Shown here: piece by piece, positions 9,289-19,072 of the stretch
Layout: every line of letters starts with the position of its first letter
Numbering within the stretch: the stretch's first letter is position 1
From: CAXXHQ01 sp963665265
GTDB lineage: Bacteria; Planctomycetota; Planctomycetia; Pirellulales; Thermoguttaceae
Assembly: GCA_963665265.2 (NCBI GenBank)
Contig: CAXXHQ010000001.1
Span: 124,001-188,000, forward strand
Direction of reading: 5' to 3'
Length of the DNA: 64,000 nucleotides
The notes under the pieces: generated by a model
The model's input: the letters and a program-made list of their open reading frames with translations, nothing else
Told to the model about the DNA's origin: nothing
The model's database searches: none
Made by a program: the position numbers and the translations under genes

Positions 9289-11517
9289 TTATCTCAAGTC
9301 GGCTTTCGCTCGTTCGACGCGAACTCGATAGATGGCGTCGCCTAATTCTCGAGTCGCTCGCACAGTCTCGACGTAGGGCGAATCGCAAAAGTCAATCATG
9401 CCAATTTGACCGTTCTCGCCGTCTTCTCGCCCCGTCGCGGACGGCGACGCCCAACAAAACCAATGAGCGCCGACGAATTGCGGATTTTGCAAGGCGCTCA
9501 TCACGTATTGCTTGAATAAACCGGCGCGATCTTCTTGGTCGGATGCCGGTCCGAGGCCGGTCCAAAACATTCCGCGATCCAATGCGCCGAAACTAAATTC
9601 CGTGGCCATAATCGGCTTGTCCACGATATTCAAGCGAAAGCCGCTGAGGTCGTCACGGTAAAGGTTGTAGCTGATTACGTCGCAATATTTTCCGGCGCTC
9701 GCGATAATGTCGTCATTATGCTTGTGAAAACGGCTGCCAAGGTAAAGCTTGTCCGGTGCGACGGCTTTTAATTCCGACCGACAAACTTCGTAAAACTTCT
9801 CGATATAATGACGATAGAAATCGGCGGCGTCGTTTCGGGCCGCGCTCTGATTATAACTCTCGTTGCCGACGGCCATGGAATCCCATGACGCGAAGGAGGA
9901 ACCCCATGCGTCGTTGAGAGCGGAGATCGTGCGGTATTTCGCCTTCAGATCTTCAATCAAAGCGCGTTTCGCGGCGGTCGTCGTGGCCGGACGAATCATC
10001 ACTCGCTGATATAACAAATTTATATCCGAGAAATCGCGTTCGTTATAAACAAAATAGCCGATGCACCAAGGATCTTTCGCGGTCGTCTCTTTCTCCTCGG
10101 CGAATGACGCTTTCAAAGCGCTCCGCAATTCGTCGTCAAACGGATCGGGACAATGATATTGCAGATCGGCAACTCTCGGTTCGATGATTTTCGTATAAGC
10201 CGCTTTTCCGGCCAAATAGGCCGTATTGTCGGACCAAGCGCCGACGGTATTCATTCCCCAGCTTCGCAGTCGACGCAAATCAAGATCGGCGACGGTCTTA
10301 TCCCAGTTTTCCCCGTATTTACGACAACGGTTCGCGGATAAGAATTCAAATCGTTTTACGCCTCCGTTAAGATAGTATTTCGCGAGCGGAGAATTGTCCT
10401 TCGGTAATCCTTCAAAGTAATTTTCCCGCCGATCGACGAAGGTTCCTCCGCCCCGAACGTTCAGACAATTGGAGCCGAAAGACCAAAACAGCTTGCCGTC
10501 CGGATCGACCAGCCACCAATAGGCGCCAATCTTTTCCGTGCGAAAACTACCGGTCGCGCGAAGCTTCGGCCCTTTCGTCCAACCGCCGTATTTATTGAAT
10601 TCTTTTGGCCCCGGTCGCTCCGACAGGTCTTTCGCCTCGCTCTCGGCGGCCCGCTTCAAATCGGACTCGTCATGCGTTTTTCCCGGCCAATCCGCGTGTT
10701 TATATTGACCGAACTGATCGATAAACGGAAAAAAAGCGTTTCCTTTCTCCTTCATTTCGGCGGGAACGATATACTTCGCTCCCGAGATGGACAAAATTTC
10801 CAAACGCTGATCAACGTCGGTCGAAAAAAGAGTCATTCGAAGAAAACGAATTTCAGACGCATCCACATTATGCCAATGCGTTTGAAATCCGCCCGGCAGT
10901 CCGTACATCGCTTTGTACAAACCAAGTCTTGCGCATTCGTCGAAAACAAGCAATTCCGGATGTTTCGCCTGAGAGATTGTTTCGCGGTATAAATAAACTC
11001 GCAATGTCTTGACTTGTCCGGAAGGAATAAAACCTTCGAGAAAAGAAGAATTACTCCAATCGTTGTAGCCGTCGCTGGCGAGCATGCAACGGACCCGCGC
11101 GGATTTCGTTCCGGAATTGCGTACGACTATTTCAGTCAAAGCGTAGTCGCTCAAATTCCACGAACCGGCCCCAAGAAGCGAGTTGTTCGGTGAAAACGTA
11201 ATATAAGCGGTTTGATTGGCCGCGGCGTTGACGCGTAAAACGCCGCCGGATTCTTGAACGTTCGCTCCATTGACCGAAACGTTTCCCTTGCGAATTTTAC
11301 CGGCGAAGTCGAAAAGATAGTAATTATCGGACGGAGCGGCGTAGGCCGAGGAGGAAGTACTGGCCTGAAAAAGCAACGCCGCTAAAATCGCGACCGTTGC
11401 GATGATCGCCAAATCGACGCCCCAATGCAATTTTTTTCGTCTACCGACCATTTGTTTCGACGCGTTCTTTACCTCGGCATGCAACATGGCTCTAGGGCCC
11501 CTGCGTTTGCGAATCAA
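9289..11517 (-). CDS. membrane-anchored clan GH-A glycosidase, GH50 (beta-agarase)-like
   Basis: 742 residues. A basic N-terminus of about 32 residues precedes one membrane segment (about 33-52), which acts as signal anchor or signal peptide. Residues about 65-260 form a carbohydrate-binding-type beta domain. From about residue 320 there is a (beta/alpha)8 hydrolase: YWWLVDPDGKLFWSFGSNC, then DPWCIGYFVYNERDF with Glu493 as candidate acid/base, and KPIMATEFSFG with Glu640 as candidate nucleophile. Motif order and spacing resemble GH50 agarases (DPW..G.FVDNE), but an assignment to GH50 rather than another GH-A family is an inference. It is convergent with the SHD1 gene. Its substrate may be a galactan or related surface polysaccharide, in line with the GH16 array that follows. 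Alternative starts lie at Met11 and Met23. Confidence 0.65.
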   Translation of the reverse strand: MIRKRRGPRAMLHAEVKNASKQMVGRRKKLHWGVDLAIIATVAILAALLFQASTSSSAYAAPSDNYYLFDFAGKIRKGNVSVNGANVQESGGVLRVNAAANQTAYITFSPNNSLLGAGSWNLSDYALTEIVVRNSGTKSARVRCMLASDGYNDWSNSSFLEGFIPSGQVKTLRVYLYRETISQAKHPELLVFDECARLGLYKAMYGLPGGFQTHWHNVDASEIRFLRMTLFSTDVDQRLEILSISGAKYIVPAEMKEKGNAFFPFIDQFGQYKHADWPGKTHDESDLKRAAESEAKDLSERPGPKEFNKYGGWTKGPKLRATGSFRTEKIGAYWWLVDPDGKLFWSFGSNCLNVRGGGTFVDRRENYFEGLPKDNSPLAKYYLNGGVKRFEFLSANRCRKYGENWDKTVADLDLRRLRSWGMNTVGAWSDNTAYLAGKAAYTKIIEPRVADLQYHCPDPFDDELRSALKASFAEEKETTAKDPWCIGYFVYNERDFSDINLLYQRVMIRPATTTAAKRALIEDLKAKYRTISALNDAWGSSFASWDSMAVGNESYNQSAARNDAADFYRHYIEKFYEVCRSELKAVAPDKLYLGSRFHKHNDDIIASAGKYCDVISYNLYRDDLSGFRLNIVDKPIMATEFSFGALDRGMFWTGLGPASDQEDRAGLFKQYVMSALQNPQFVGAHWFCWASPSATGREDGENGQIGMIDFCDSPYVETVRATRELGDAIYRVRVERAKADLR

Positions 11518-11593
11518 TAGAAATCCAAAACGGACATAGGCGACGAAAGTCGCATGAGCGGAATTATACCCGATTTAAAGAACGATTCCACAC

Positions 11594-11632
11594 AGCACGG
11601 CGAGTTTTCCCAAAACCAAAACTCGCCGTGCT
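11594..11632 (-). terminator. hairpin downstream of recA
   Basis: A perfect 15-bp stem (AGCACGGCGAGTTTT with AAAACTCGCCGTGCT) with a 9-base loop lies 24 bases past the recA stop, read on the minus strand. The 3' tail is GT-rich rather than a pure T-run, so it is a strong stem with a modest tail. Confidence 0.6.
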
Positions 11633-11655
11633 AAGGATAAGGCAGGCCGTAAGAA

Positions 11656-12726
11656 TTACTCGTCGCCGCCTTCGCCGTCGCCGGCGGCAACCTCTACGCC
11701 GGACGCCAAAACCTTTTCTCGCAATTCTTCCGTAATTTTCGGGTTGTCCCTCAAAAATTCCCGCGCCTTTTCCTTTCCTTGGCCAAGCTGCATGTCGCCG
11801 TAGCGGAACCATGTCCCGGAGCGATTTACAACTTTGCAATTCGTGGCCAAATCAAGGACGTCCCCTTCATAACTAATGCCGTCGGCATGCATCATATCGA
11901 ACTCCGCGACCCGAAACGGCGGAGCCACCTTGTTTTTCACGACTTTCGCCCGCACCCTCTGCCCCACGACCTCTTCGCCGTCTTTCAGTTGACCGATGCG
12001 ACGTACGTCAATGCGGCAGGAACAGTAAAATTTGAGAGCCCGACCGCCCGGCGTCGTCTCGGGACTTCCGAACATGACGCCAATTTTTTCACGAATTTGA
12101 TTGATAAATATCACGGCCGTCTTGCTGCGATTGATCGCGCCAGTCAGCTTTCGCATCGACTGACTCATAAGGCGGGCTTGCAATCCGACATGCGAATCGC
12201 CGATATCGCCTTCCAACTCCTTCTTGGGAACCAACGCGGCCACCGAATCGACGACTATTACGTCAACGGCGTTCGAGCGAATAAGCATTTCAGTAATGTG
12301 CATCGCTTCTTCTCCGCTGCCTGGCTGACTGACCAAGAGCGATTCCAGATTCACACCGATTTTTTTGGCCCAGGTCGGATCAAGAGCATGCTCGGCGTCA
12401 ATGAAAGCCGCAATTCCGCCCCGTTTTTGAGAATTGGCCGCCACATGCAAAGCAAGGGTCGTTTTACCGCTCGACTCCGGCCCGAAGATTTCAACGATTC
12501 GACCGATGGGAATTCCGCGACCGCCCAAAGCCAAATCCAAGGAAAGGCTTCCGGTGGGAATGCCTTCGATCGGGCCGCGGCGATCTACGCCTAACGGCAT
12601 AATCGCCCCTTCGCCAAATTGCTTTTCTATTTGCGCGACGGTGTTTTGCAATTCCGGATGAGCTGCAAAAATGGAACTGGTTTTGCCTTCGCTCGCCGAT
12701 TTCGATGCAACAGCCTTTTTCGCCAT
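11656..12726 (-). CDS. recA: recombinase RecA
   Basis: 356 residues with the full RecA layout: it binds single-stranded DNA, promotes strand exchange and triggers LexA/SOS self-cleavage. The Walker A motif GPESSGKTT is at residues 82-90. Other landmarks are IDAEHALDP, SQPGSGEEAMHI, the Walker B region VDVIVVDSVAALVP, the MSQSMRKLTG loop and FINQIREKIGVMFGSPETTPGGRALKFY. The C-terminus is acidic and glycine-rich (GDGEGGDE), as usual. ATG 12726 follows AGGA at about 10 bases. It is transcribed alone: a hairpin lies just downstream, and a promoter candidate upstream overlaps two GAAC half-sites. Confidence 0.98.
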   Translation of the reverse strand: MAKKAVASKSASEGKTSSIFAAHPELQNTVAQIEKQFGEGAIMPLGVDRRGPIEGIPTGSLSLDLALGGRGIPIGRIVEIFGPESSGKTTLALHVAANSQKRGGIAAFIDAEHALDPTWAKKIGVNLESLLVSQPGSGEEAMHITEMLIRSNAVDVIVVDSVAALVPKKELEGDIGDSHVGLQARLMSQSMRKLTGAINRSKTAVIFINQIREKIGVMFGSPETTPGGRALKFYCSCRIDVRRIGQLKDGEEVVGQRVRAKVVKNKVAPPFRVAEFDMMHADGISYEGDVLDLATNCKVVNRSGTWFRYGDMQLGQGKEKAREFLRDNPKITEELREKVLASGVEVAAGDGEGGDE

Positions 12727-13420
12727 GATCGTAAAATCCTACGCTTTGTTTTTTGATAGGTTGCTAGATGAATAATGTGAAGCGATCTCTTTACGCGGCG
12801 AAAGCAGCCGGAGATCGCGCGAAAGTGAACTTATGAACAGTATATCAATCGCAGTCGGTTACGCAATAGAGACCGCCGGCCGGATGATAGCAAATTTCAC
12901 AACGGATTCCAATTCACTGGCGGATGCCAATTACGAGCGAAACTCCGTGTCTTTTTTGGGGTTCAATTGCCTTAAACTTCCCAGCCCCCCCAAAAAGCAT
13001 AGCAAATCATTGCAAAATGATCTCCGCCCTGATAATATACAGAATAGGCAAGGGTTTCCGCGCAGGGCCACCATCGCGGAATAGAAAAGAAAAGGAACCC
13101 GCTCTCCGCCGCTCATTCAACTTTTTACTCCTCATGCCGCCTTCGGGTTGCATGCAGGGAGCTTCGTTTTTTGCGGATGTTTTTTCTCCCGCAAATTACG
13201 CCTTGCCTATTCCATCAGTCGCTCGACGTTTTCCAATGCGCCCAATGAAGGGGCCTATTCTCTTTCCCTTCTAACATGGCGAAATAAGAAATCACAAAGA
13301 GGCGACGATGAGCGGATTATCCTCCATCCTCCCAAATCTCCACAATTTTTGCCAATTTGATCTCCGGTAATCATAATGAAATACGCCAAAGAACACTTTT
13401 CGTTCCAAGGAAATCCCTCC
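12727..13420. other. recA / GH16 intergenic region
   Basis: 694 bases between divergent recA and the first GH16 gene. It holds the recA promoter candidate near 12.84 kb and otherwise mixed-composition sequence. Short open frames here have no start signals or recognisable protein features. An AAGGAA Shine-Dalgarno lies directly before the GH16 start at 13421. Confidence 0.5.
12839..12866 (-). promoter_or_regulatory. candidate recA promoter with paired GAAC half-sites
   Basis: On the minus strand TTGCGT is followed by 16 bases and TATACT, about 110 bases upstream of recA. Overlapping the start side is GTTC-N4-GTTC (plus strand GAAC at 12827-12830 and 12835-12838). Such half-sites occur in LexA operators of several phyla, but the spacing fits no operator I can name, so a regulatory role is only suggested. 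Confidence 0.35.
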
Positions 13421-16400
13421 ATGGGTATCCGTTATTACGCTCTTGTCGTCGCTCTCGGAATTTCGCTCATTGGCTTATTCCCCCAAGCCGCGACGGCGAC
13501 CCCTCCGTCAAGCAGCTACAGCCTCATTTTCGCGGATGAATTCTCGGGCACCTCGCTCGATTCCTATAAATGGAACACCGGCTATCCTTGGGGCAACGGG
13601 CACACCCACAACCACTTGGCCGCCTGCTATGATAGCAACCTCGCCGTCTCTGACGGCGCGCTCAACATTACCGCAAAAAAGGAAGTCACTACCGTCACCG
13701 GAACCGTATATAACTACACCTCCGGAGTCATCAACACTCAAGGAAAACTCAACATCAATGCCGGATACCTTGAGGCGAGCATCCAAATCCCCAGCAACAT
13801 GACCGGAATGTGGCCTGCGTTTTGGATGCTTGGCGCCGGTTGGCCGCCCGAGATCGACATCATGGAAGTCCAGTCGCCCGACACAAATTCCTACTGGGCG
13901 AACTACCACTACACCTACGGCACCACCAACACTTCGTACGGCTGGGAAACCACGGTCGGAACGTTGAACACCAGCTCGCACATCTTCGCCGTCGATTGGA
14001 CGTCGACAAATATGACGTTCTATTTGGACGGGGTCTACCGACACTCAATCACCGACACGGCCGCCATCGCCGACGCAGTCAACATGTATCTGATTCTCAA
14101 CCTCGCCGTCGGCGGCGCTTGGGGCGGCGGAGATGCCGGCGCCGCTGCGGGAACCTACCCCGAGACCATGACCGTCGATTGGGTGCGCGTCTGGCAGAAG
14201 ACGACGACGAGCGGAGTTCTTTCCTGGAAAGGAACCTCGTCGAACTCCACCTGGACCTCGACCGCGAATTGGACGGGGGGCGTCGCCGCGACCATGTCTT
14301 CGCAAACCGCCTCCTTCGGATCCGTGGCCAATTCCGCAATCACCGTCGATTGGTCCAACTCATTGACCTGCGCCGGGCTTACCTTCAGCGGAACCACCGC
14401 CTACACCCTCGGCGGCGGAAACGAATCGCTCATGCTCGCCAACGTCACAAGCGTTGCGGCCACCTCCGCGACGCCCTACGGCACGACCGCCTACGTCACC
14501 GCCTCCGGATCGAAGACGCAAACCATTAACTCCCGCATCGACGCCTACAGCTCCAGGATCGTCTTCAACGCCAGTTCGACCGGCACGCTGGCTCTCGCCG
14601 GCGGAATCACCGGATCCTCCTCGATGATCTTCTCCTCCGGAAACTTCGCAATCAAAGGAGCCGCAAGCTATCTCGGAACCACCTCCATCACCGGAACGAC
14701 CAACGTCACCCTCTCCGGATCCGGAAGCTTAGGAAACGCCAACGCCGTGACCGACGTCGCACCTTTCGTCGGCGATTCGGGAACCGTCACCTTTAGCTCC
14801 GGAGCCACTGGCGTATTGAGCGGCTCCTCCATATACCTCGGACGCAACGCTGGCGGAAACGCCGTGATCAATCAGCTCGGCGGGAACGTCAAAGCGACCG
14901 ACAATCTTTACGTCGGATTCTTCGGAAAAGCCAGCTATAGCTTAACCAACGCCAGCGGAACTTGCGCCGCCCTTCGACTCGCCACCGCGACAAACGCCTC
15001 GGGAACCGTCAATCTAAACTCCGGCGCCACGCTCACGACCCAAGGCGTTTACGGCGGCGCCGGAACTAGCGTCTTCAACTGCAACGGCGGCGTGCTGAAA
15101 GCCGCGGCGGACTCCGCCTCTTTCTTCCAAGGGATCACCTCCGTCAATTATCTCGCCGGGGGACTTTCTTTCGACACCAACGGCCACGACGTCACGATTA
15201 CGCAAAGCATATCCAATTACACGACCGGCTCAGGATTCTTCAACAAGAGAGGAAACGGCACGCTCGCCTTGAACGGCGAGAATATCTTCACGGGATGGAC
15301 TTATGTGTACGGCGGCACGCTGAAACTCGGAAGCTCCGCCTCGCTCGCCAGCAAAAGAATCACCTTGTTCGAGACCTCAACGCTCGACGTCTCCGAAAAA
15401 ACCGATTATGCCATCGCCCCTAACCAAACTCTCTGGGGCAACGGAACCGTCCTCGGCTCGCTCACCGTAAGCGGAACCGTCGTCGCCGGAAATCCTTTCG
15501 GCGCCCTGCGAACAAGCGACGTCGCCTTCGCCTCCGGCTCCGCGTTGTGGGTCGCCGTCACCGCCGACTCCCAAGGATCCCTTGATTGCTCCGGTACGAT
15601 CGCCATCGCGTCGGGAACGCAGCTCGCCGCCGATTTCGGCGAATTCTCGCCGACCCTCTGCAACCATTTCGATCTCATGAACTTCGCTTCCGTCAGCGGG
15701 ACGTTCTCCTCGCTCTCTTTGCCGACCTTGGCGAACGGACTCGTCTGGAATACCAAAAACCTCTACGTCAACGGAAGCATCTCCGCCGTCTACGAGGGAA
15801 TCACCGACGTCACCAAGTGGAACGGAGCCGACGGAGCCGACGCCTCCGACGCGGCAAGCTGGGCCTGCGACGCCCTTAGCGCGACCTCGACCCTCTCCTT
15901 CGACGCCTCGGGAACGACCTCCAACTCCGTCGTCTTCCAGTCGACGCAAACCGTCAAGGGATTCGTCTTCACCAACGCCACGACCTCCTCCTACGCCGTG
16001 AGCGGCGCGAAGATCGTCGTGGCCGGAACCTCGGCCATGACCGTGTGCGAATCAAATTACGATCAGGTCGTCGCAAACGCCCTCCGCCTCGACGACTCCT
16101 CGATCTTCGCCGTCGCCGGACCGGGAAAACTCACCTTGAGCGGCTCGATCTCCGGTGCGGGAAGCGTCACCAAAACCGGCTCCGGAATCTTGGTCCTCGC
16201 AAGCGACTCCGCCCAAACCGGAGCGACCCTCGTGCAAACGGGAACGTTACGTCTCGCCGCCGCCGACGGAACAATGAACGTCGGCGCCGTCGTAAACGAC
16301 GCCGCCTTGGAAATCGCCCAAGGAACCGCGACCGTCGAATCCGTAACCGGAACCGGATCCACCTACGTCGCCGACGGAATCCTCGTCGTCGGCGTCCTGG

Positions 16401-16552
16401 TGCAAGACTCCCTTATCCTCGGAGGCTCCGCACCGACGCTCGTCGATACAGCCGCGACCGCTCCCGTACCAGAACCAAACGCGTACTTAGCTGTCGCAAT
16501 CGCCGTTATATCGACCCTAAGCCTGAAACCCCGGCGCCTCAAAGCGAACTAG
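13421..16552 (+). CDS. GH16 endo-glycanase with beta-strand-repeat stalk and PEP-CTERM tail (copy 1)
   Basis: 1,043 residues from ATG 13421, chosen over the in-frame ATG at 13376 because AAGGAA lies 9 bases upstream and a signal peptide starts there. After the signal peptide (to about residue 27) comes a GH16 domain, residues about 32-260, with catalytic EIDIME: Glu144 nucleophile, Asp146, Glu149 acid/base. This beta-bulge form is that of laminarinases, agarases and carrageenases. Residues about 265-1010 are Ser/Thr/Gly-rich beta-strand repeats of PATR type (GTLALAGGITG, LTLSGSISGAGSVTKTGSG). The end is VPEP, a hydrophobic segment and an Arg/Lys cluster, so exosortase sorting to the outer surface is inferred. 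Its GH16 domain is nearly identical to copy 3, and its stalk to copy 4. Substrate unproven. Confidence 0.88.
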   Translation: MGIRYYALVVALGISLIGLFPQAATATPPSSSYSLIFADEFSGTSLDSYKWNTGYPWGNGHTHNHLAACYDSNLAVSDGALNITAKKEVTTVTGTVYNYTSGVINTQGKLNINAGYLEASIQIPSNMTGMWPAFWMLGAGWPPEIDIMEVQSPDTNSYWANYHYTYGTTNTSYGWETTVGTLNTSSHIFAVDWTSTNMTFYLDGVYRHSITDTAAIADAVNMYLILNLAVGGAWGGGDAGAAAGTYPETMTVDWVRVWQKTTTSGVLSWKGTSSNSTWTSTANWTGGVAATMSSQTASFGSVANSAITVDWSNSLTCAGLTFSGTTAYTLGGGNESLMLANVTSVAATSATPYGTTAYVTASGSKTQTINSRIDAYSSRIVFNASSTGTLALAGGITGSSSMIFSSGNFAIKGAASYLGTTSITGTTNVTLSGSGSLGNANAVTDVAPFVGDSGTVTFSSGATGVLSGSSIYLGRNAGGNAVINQLGGNVKATDNLYVGFFGKASYSLTNASGTCAALRLATATNASGTVNLNSGATLTTQGVYGGAGTSVFNCNGGVLKAAADSASFFQGITSVNYLAGGLSFDTNGHDVTITQSISNYTTGSGFFNKRGNGTLALNGENIFTGWTYVYGGTLKLGSSASLASKRITLFETSTLDVSEKTDYAIAPNQTLWGNGTVLGSLTVSGTVVAGNPFGALRTSDVAFASGSALWVAVTADSQGSLDCSGTIAIASGTQLAADFGEFSPTLCNHFDLMNFASVSGTFSSLSLPTLANGLVWNTKNLYVNGSISAVYEGITDVTKWNGADGADASDAASWACDALSATSTLSFDASGTTSNSVVFQSTQTVKGFVFTNATTSSYAVSGAKIVVAGTSAMTVCESNYDQVVANALRLDDSSIFAVAGPGKLTLSGSISGAGSVTKTGSGILVLASDSAQTGATLVQTGTLRLAAADGTMNVGAVVNDAALEIAQGTATVESVTGTGSTYVADGILVVGVLVQDSLILGGSAPTLVDTAATAPVPEPNAYLAVAIAVISTLSLKPRRLKAN
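13516..14130 (+). repeat. GH16-domain duplication, unit A1
   Basis: 615 bases nearly identical to 19171-19785 (constant offset 5,655). The differences seen are a few single bases and one cluster around 13970 (TTGAACACCAGC against CTAAACACTAGT). Beyond both ends the two genes diverge. Confidence 0.9.
14190..16505 (+). repeat. 2.3-kb stalk duplication, unit B1
   Basis: 2,316 bases matching 22047-24362 at a constant offset of 7,857. The one difference noticed is C/T near 16284. It begins inside the last GH16 strand and ends in the PEP-CTERM membrane segment. Confidence 0.92.
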
Positions 16553-16852
16553 CCAATATCATTAACTTCAATTACTTAAAACTACTAAATAGAGTGATTT
16601 TTAACACGAACTATTTACACATCTACAACCAAAGACATCCTTTTGCGCATAAACTACAACTACGCATTGAAATTAGCACAACCGTTGGTAGAATCATAGC
16701 GGTTGAGCATTTGCGATCCGCCTCGCCGTCGGCTACTCGACGGCGACGAACGTCTCCTTCTCGCAGAACGGTCGCAAGTTAAACCAAACTCGACGCGCGC
16801 TTCGCCTTTTGGCGTTCGTACTCATCAATCGACTTTTCAGAGGACTTACGAA
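16553..16852. other. AT-rich spacer between GH16 copies 1 and 2
   Basis: 300 bases. The stretch 16560-16700 is clearly AT-rich against the GC-rich genes around it and contains a promoter candidate. The rest has no recognisable gene. AGAGGA precedes the ATG of copy 2. Confidence 0.5.
16667..16694 (+). promoter_or_regulatory. candidate promoter of the GH16 copy 2-3-4 operon
   Basis: TTGAAA, a 16-base spacer and TAGAAT form a sigma-70-like pair in the AT-rich spacer, about 158 bases before the ATG of copy 2. It suggests copies 2-4 have their own start site, separate from copy 1. Confidence 0.4.
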
Positions 16853-19051
16853 ATGCACCTTCGCAGATCCCCATCGATCGTCTTCGTAACAATCGTGCTT
16901 TTCCTTTTTTGTTTGCAAGCGGGATCGTTTAATTCGTTGCATGCGGCGCCGCCGAGCAGTGACTCTTACTCCCTTATTTTCGCCGACGAATTCGGCGGAT
17001 CCACGCTCGACACCTATAAATGGAATTACGGATATCCGTGGAATTCGACTTACGTCCACAACCATGATGCGGCGTGCTACCCGGCCAACGTCACCGAATC
17101 GGACGGCGTCCTAAACCTCACCGCAAAAAAACAGACGACGACGGTGACCGGCACCACGTATTACTTCACGTCGGGGGCGATCAACACCTCGGGCAAGCTC
17201 AATATCAGTTCGGGTTATCTCGAGGCAAGCATTAAAATGCCCGGCAATATGACCGGCGTTTGGCCGGCGTTCTGGATGCTCGGCAGCGGCTGGCCGCCTG
17301 AGATCGACATCATGGAGGATAAGGCCGGGGAAAACTGGAATTACTATTCCATTTACCATTACACGGACTCGAGCAACAAAGAGCAAGCATACACGCAACA
17401 CAATTCCGTCGGCTCCAATCTCAGCTCCGATTATCATCGATTCGGGCTCGACTGGACTTCTTCTTACATGAAGTTTTATTTCGACGGTTCTTTGATGTAC
17501 ACGGTCACCGACACGTCGGCCATCGCCGACGCCGTGAATATGTATTTGCTTCTCAATCTCGCGGTCGGCGGCGCCTGGGGCGGCGATCCCTGGTCGGCCA
17601 CCTACCCAAACTCAATGAAAATCGATTGGGTGCGCGTTTGGCAAAAGACTAGCTCGACCGGCGAAGGGACCAGAATATGGAAAGGGGCGTCGGGCACATG
17701 CACTTGGGGAAGCACGTCAAACTGGGTCGGCGGCACCGTTCCGTCCTGCTCCACCGAATACGCCTTCTTCGATTCCGTCTCCGGCAGTTCCGTCACGGTC
17801 AACTGGTCGAATTCACTGACAACGGGCGGAATATCTCTCGGCGGAACCACCGCCTACACCCTCGGCACGGGCAATGAGTCGCTCATGCTCGCTCAAATCA
17901 ACGACACGTCCGTCGCTAATCCCTATAGCTCCGGCACGGCCTACATTTCTTTATCCGGATCGCAATCGCACACGATCAAGTCGCGACTGGACCTTTACAG
18001 CCATCTGGCCATTCAATCCACTTCGACGGGCACATTGACCTTGGCCGGCGGCATCACGGGGCCCGCCGGATTCCGCCTTCTTTCGGGAAACGTCCGAATC
18101 ACAGGCGATTCCACCTTCCGAAGCAATTCCTTCATTAACGGCGGCTCTTTAACCCTCGACGCCGGCGGATCCTTCGGCGCGTCCGTGCTTTTGACAAGAG
18201 TCGGCTCCGTCACCGATTCCGTTACGAAGCTTATCGTCGGTGCGCGGGGCGAGATGGACGCTTCGACCCTTGAACTCGCATATACTTCCGGAAGTCAAGT
18301 AGAAATGCTGCAAACTAGCGGAACCGTGTACGCCGCAACCAGTATCGTCGTCGGCTCCTTCGGCACTGCCAACTACACGCTGACCGGCGGAATCGCGACT
18401 TGTTCTTCCATGATCATTGGATTAAACGAAGGCGCCGTCGGGTCCGTCACCATAAACGCCGACGCAACACTGACCGCAAGTAGCGTCGCAGGCAGTTCCG
18501 GCGTTAGCACGTTCAACTTCAACGGCGGAACCGTCAAAGCGGCCGCGACTGCCTCGGCGTTTTTGGATAAGCTTACATACGCGAATATCCAAGCCGGAGG
18601 GGCAATATTCGACACCAACGGCTACGACGTCGGAATCGCTCAAGCTCTTATCGACGCCCCCTCCGTACACGGATCACTTACGAAGCAAGGCGCAGGAACG
18701 CTCACTCTCTCCGGTTCCAACACCTACTCGGGAACCACCTACGTCAACGCCGGCGCATTGAGCCTCGCCCCGACTACGGCGCATAATCTCTCGGCCGTGG
18801 TTAACAACGCGGCATTCGAAATCGCTCACGGATCCGTGACCGTCGATTCCGTAACCGGAGCCGGATCCACCTACGTCGCCGACGGAATCCTCGTCGTCGG
18901 AACCCTCGTACAAGACTCCCTCTTCCTCGGCCAAGCCGCCCCGGAATCGGCGACCGCCGCGACCGAAGCCGTCCCCGAACCCGTAGCTTGGCTCACATTT
19001 GCTTTCGCTGCTGCTCTATTCGCTGCGATTCGACGTCGAAGCCTTCTGTGA
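16853..19051 (+). CDS. GH16 endo-glycanase with beta-strand-repeat stalk and PEP-CTERM tail (copy 2)
   Basis: 732 residues from ATG 16853, with AGAGGA upstream. The frame is open further upstream, but that part has no signal peptide or similarity. A signal peptide (hydrophobic IVFVTIVLFLFCLQ) precedes a GH16 domain with EIDIME at Glu150/Asp152/Glu155. The domain is similar to copy 1 but clearly diverged (active-site neighbour EDKAGENWNYY instead of EVQSPDTNSYW). A beta-strand-repeat stalk of about 400 residues follows, shorter than in copies 1 and 4. The tail is VPEP, a hydrophobic segment and IRRRS. The last 155 residues before the membrane tail are the same as in copy 3. Copy 3 starts 21 bases after the stop, so the two are likely co-transcribed. 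Surface attachment is inferred; specificity is unknown. Confidence 0.87.
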   Translation: MHLRRSPSIVFVTIVLFLFCLQAGSFNSLHAAPPSSDSYSLIFADEFGGSTLDTYKWNYGYPWNSTYVHNHDAACYPANVTESDGVLNLTAKKQTTTVTGTTYYFTSGAINTSGKLNISSGYLEASIKMPGNMTGVWPAFWMLGSGWPPEIDIMEDKAGENWNYYSIYHYTDSSNKEQAYTQHNSVGSNLSSDYHRFGLDWTSSYMKFYFDGSLMYTVTDTSAIADAVNMYLLLNLAVGGAWGGDPWSATYPNSMKIDWVRVWQKTSSTGEGTRIWKGASGTCTWGSTSNWVGGTVPSCSTEYAFFDSVSGSSVTVNWSNSLTTGGISLGGTTAYTLGTGNESLMLAQINDTSVANPYSSGTAYISLSGSQSHTIKSRLDLYSHLAIQSTSTGTLTLAGGITGPAGFRLLSGNVRITGDSTFRSNSFINGGSLTLDAGGSFGASVLLTRVGSVTDSVTKLIVGARGEMDASTLELAYTSGSQVEMLQTSGTVYAATSIVVGSFGTANYTLTGGIATCSSMIIGLNEGAVGSVTINADATLTASSVAGSSGVSTFNFNGGTVKAAATASAFLDKLTYANIQAGGAIFDTNGYDVGIAQALIDAPSVHGSLTKQGAGTLTLSGSNTYSGTTYVNAGALSLAPTTAHNLSAVVNNAAFEIAHGSVTVDSVTGAGSTYVADGILVVGTLVQDSLFLGQAAPESATAATEAVPEPVAWLTFAFAAALFAAIRRRSLL
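18518..18983 (+). repeat. stalk-end duplication, unit C1
   Basis: 466 bases with no difference noticed from 20726-21191 (offset 2,208). It encodes the last 155 residues before the PEP-CTERM membrane segment of copy 2. Confidence 0.9.
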
Positions 19052-19072
19052 GCTTTTCCCCAGGATGAACCA

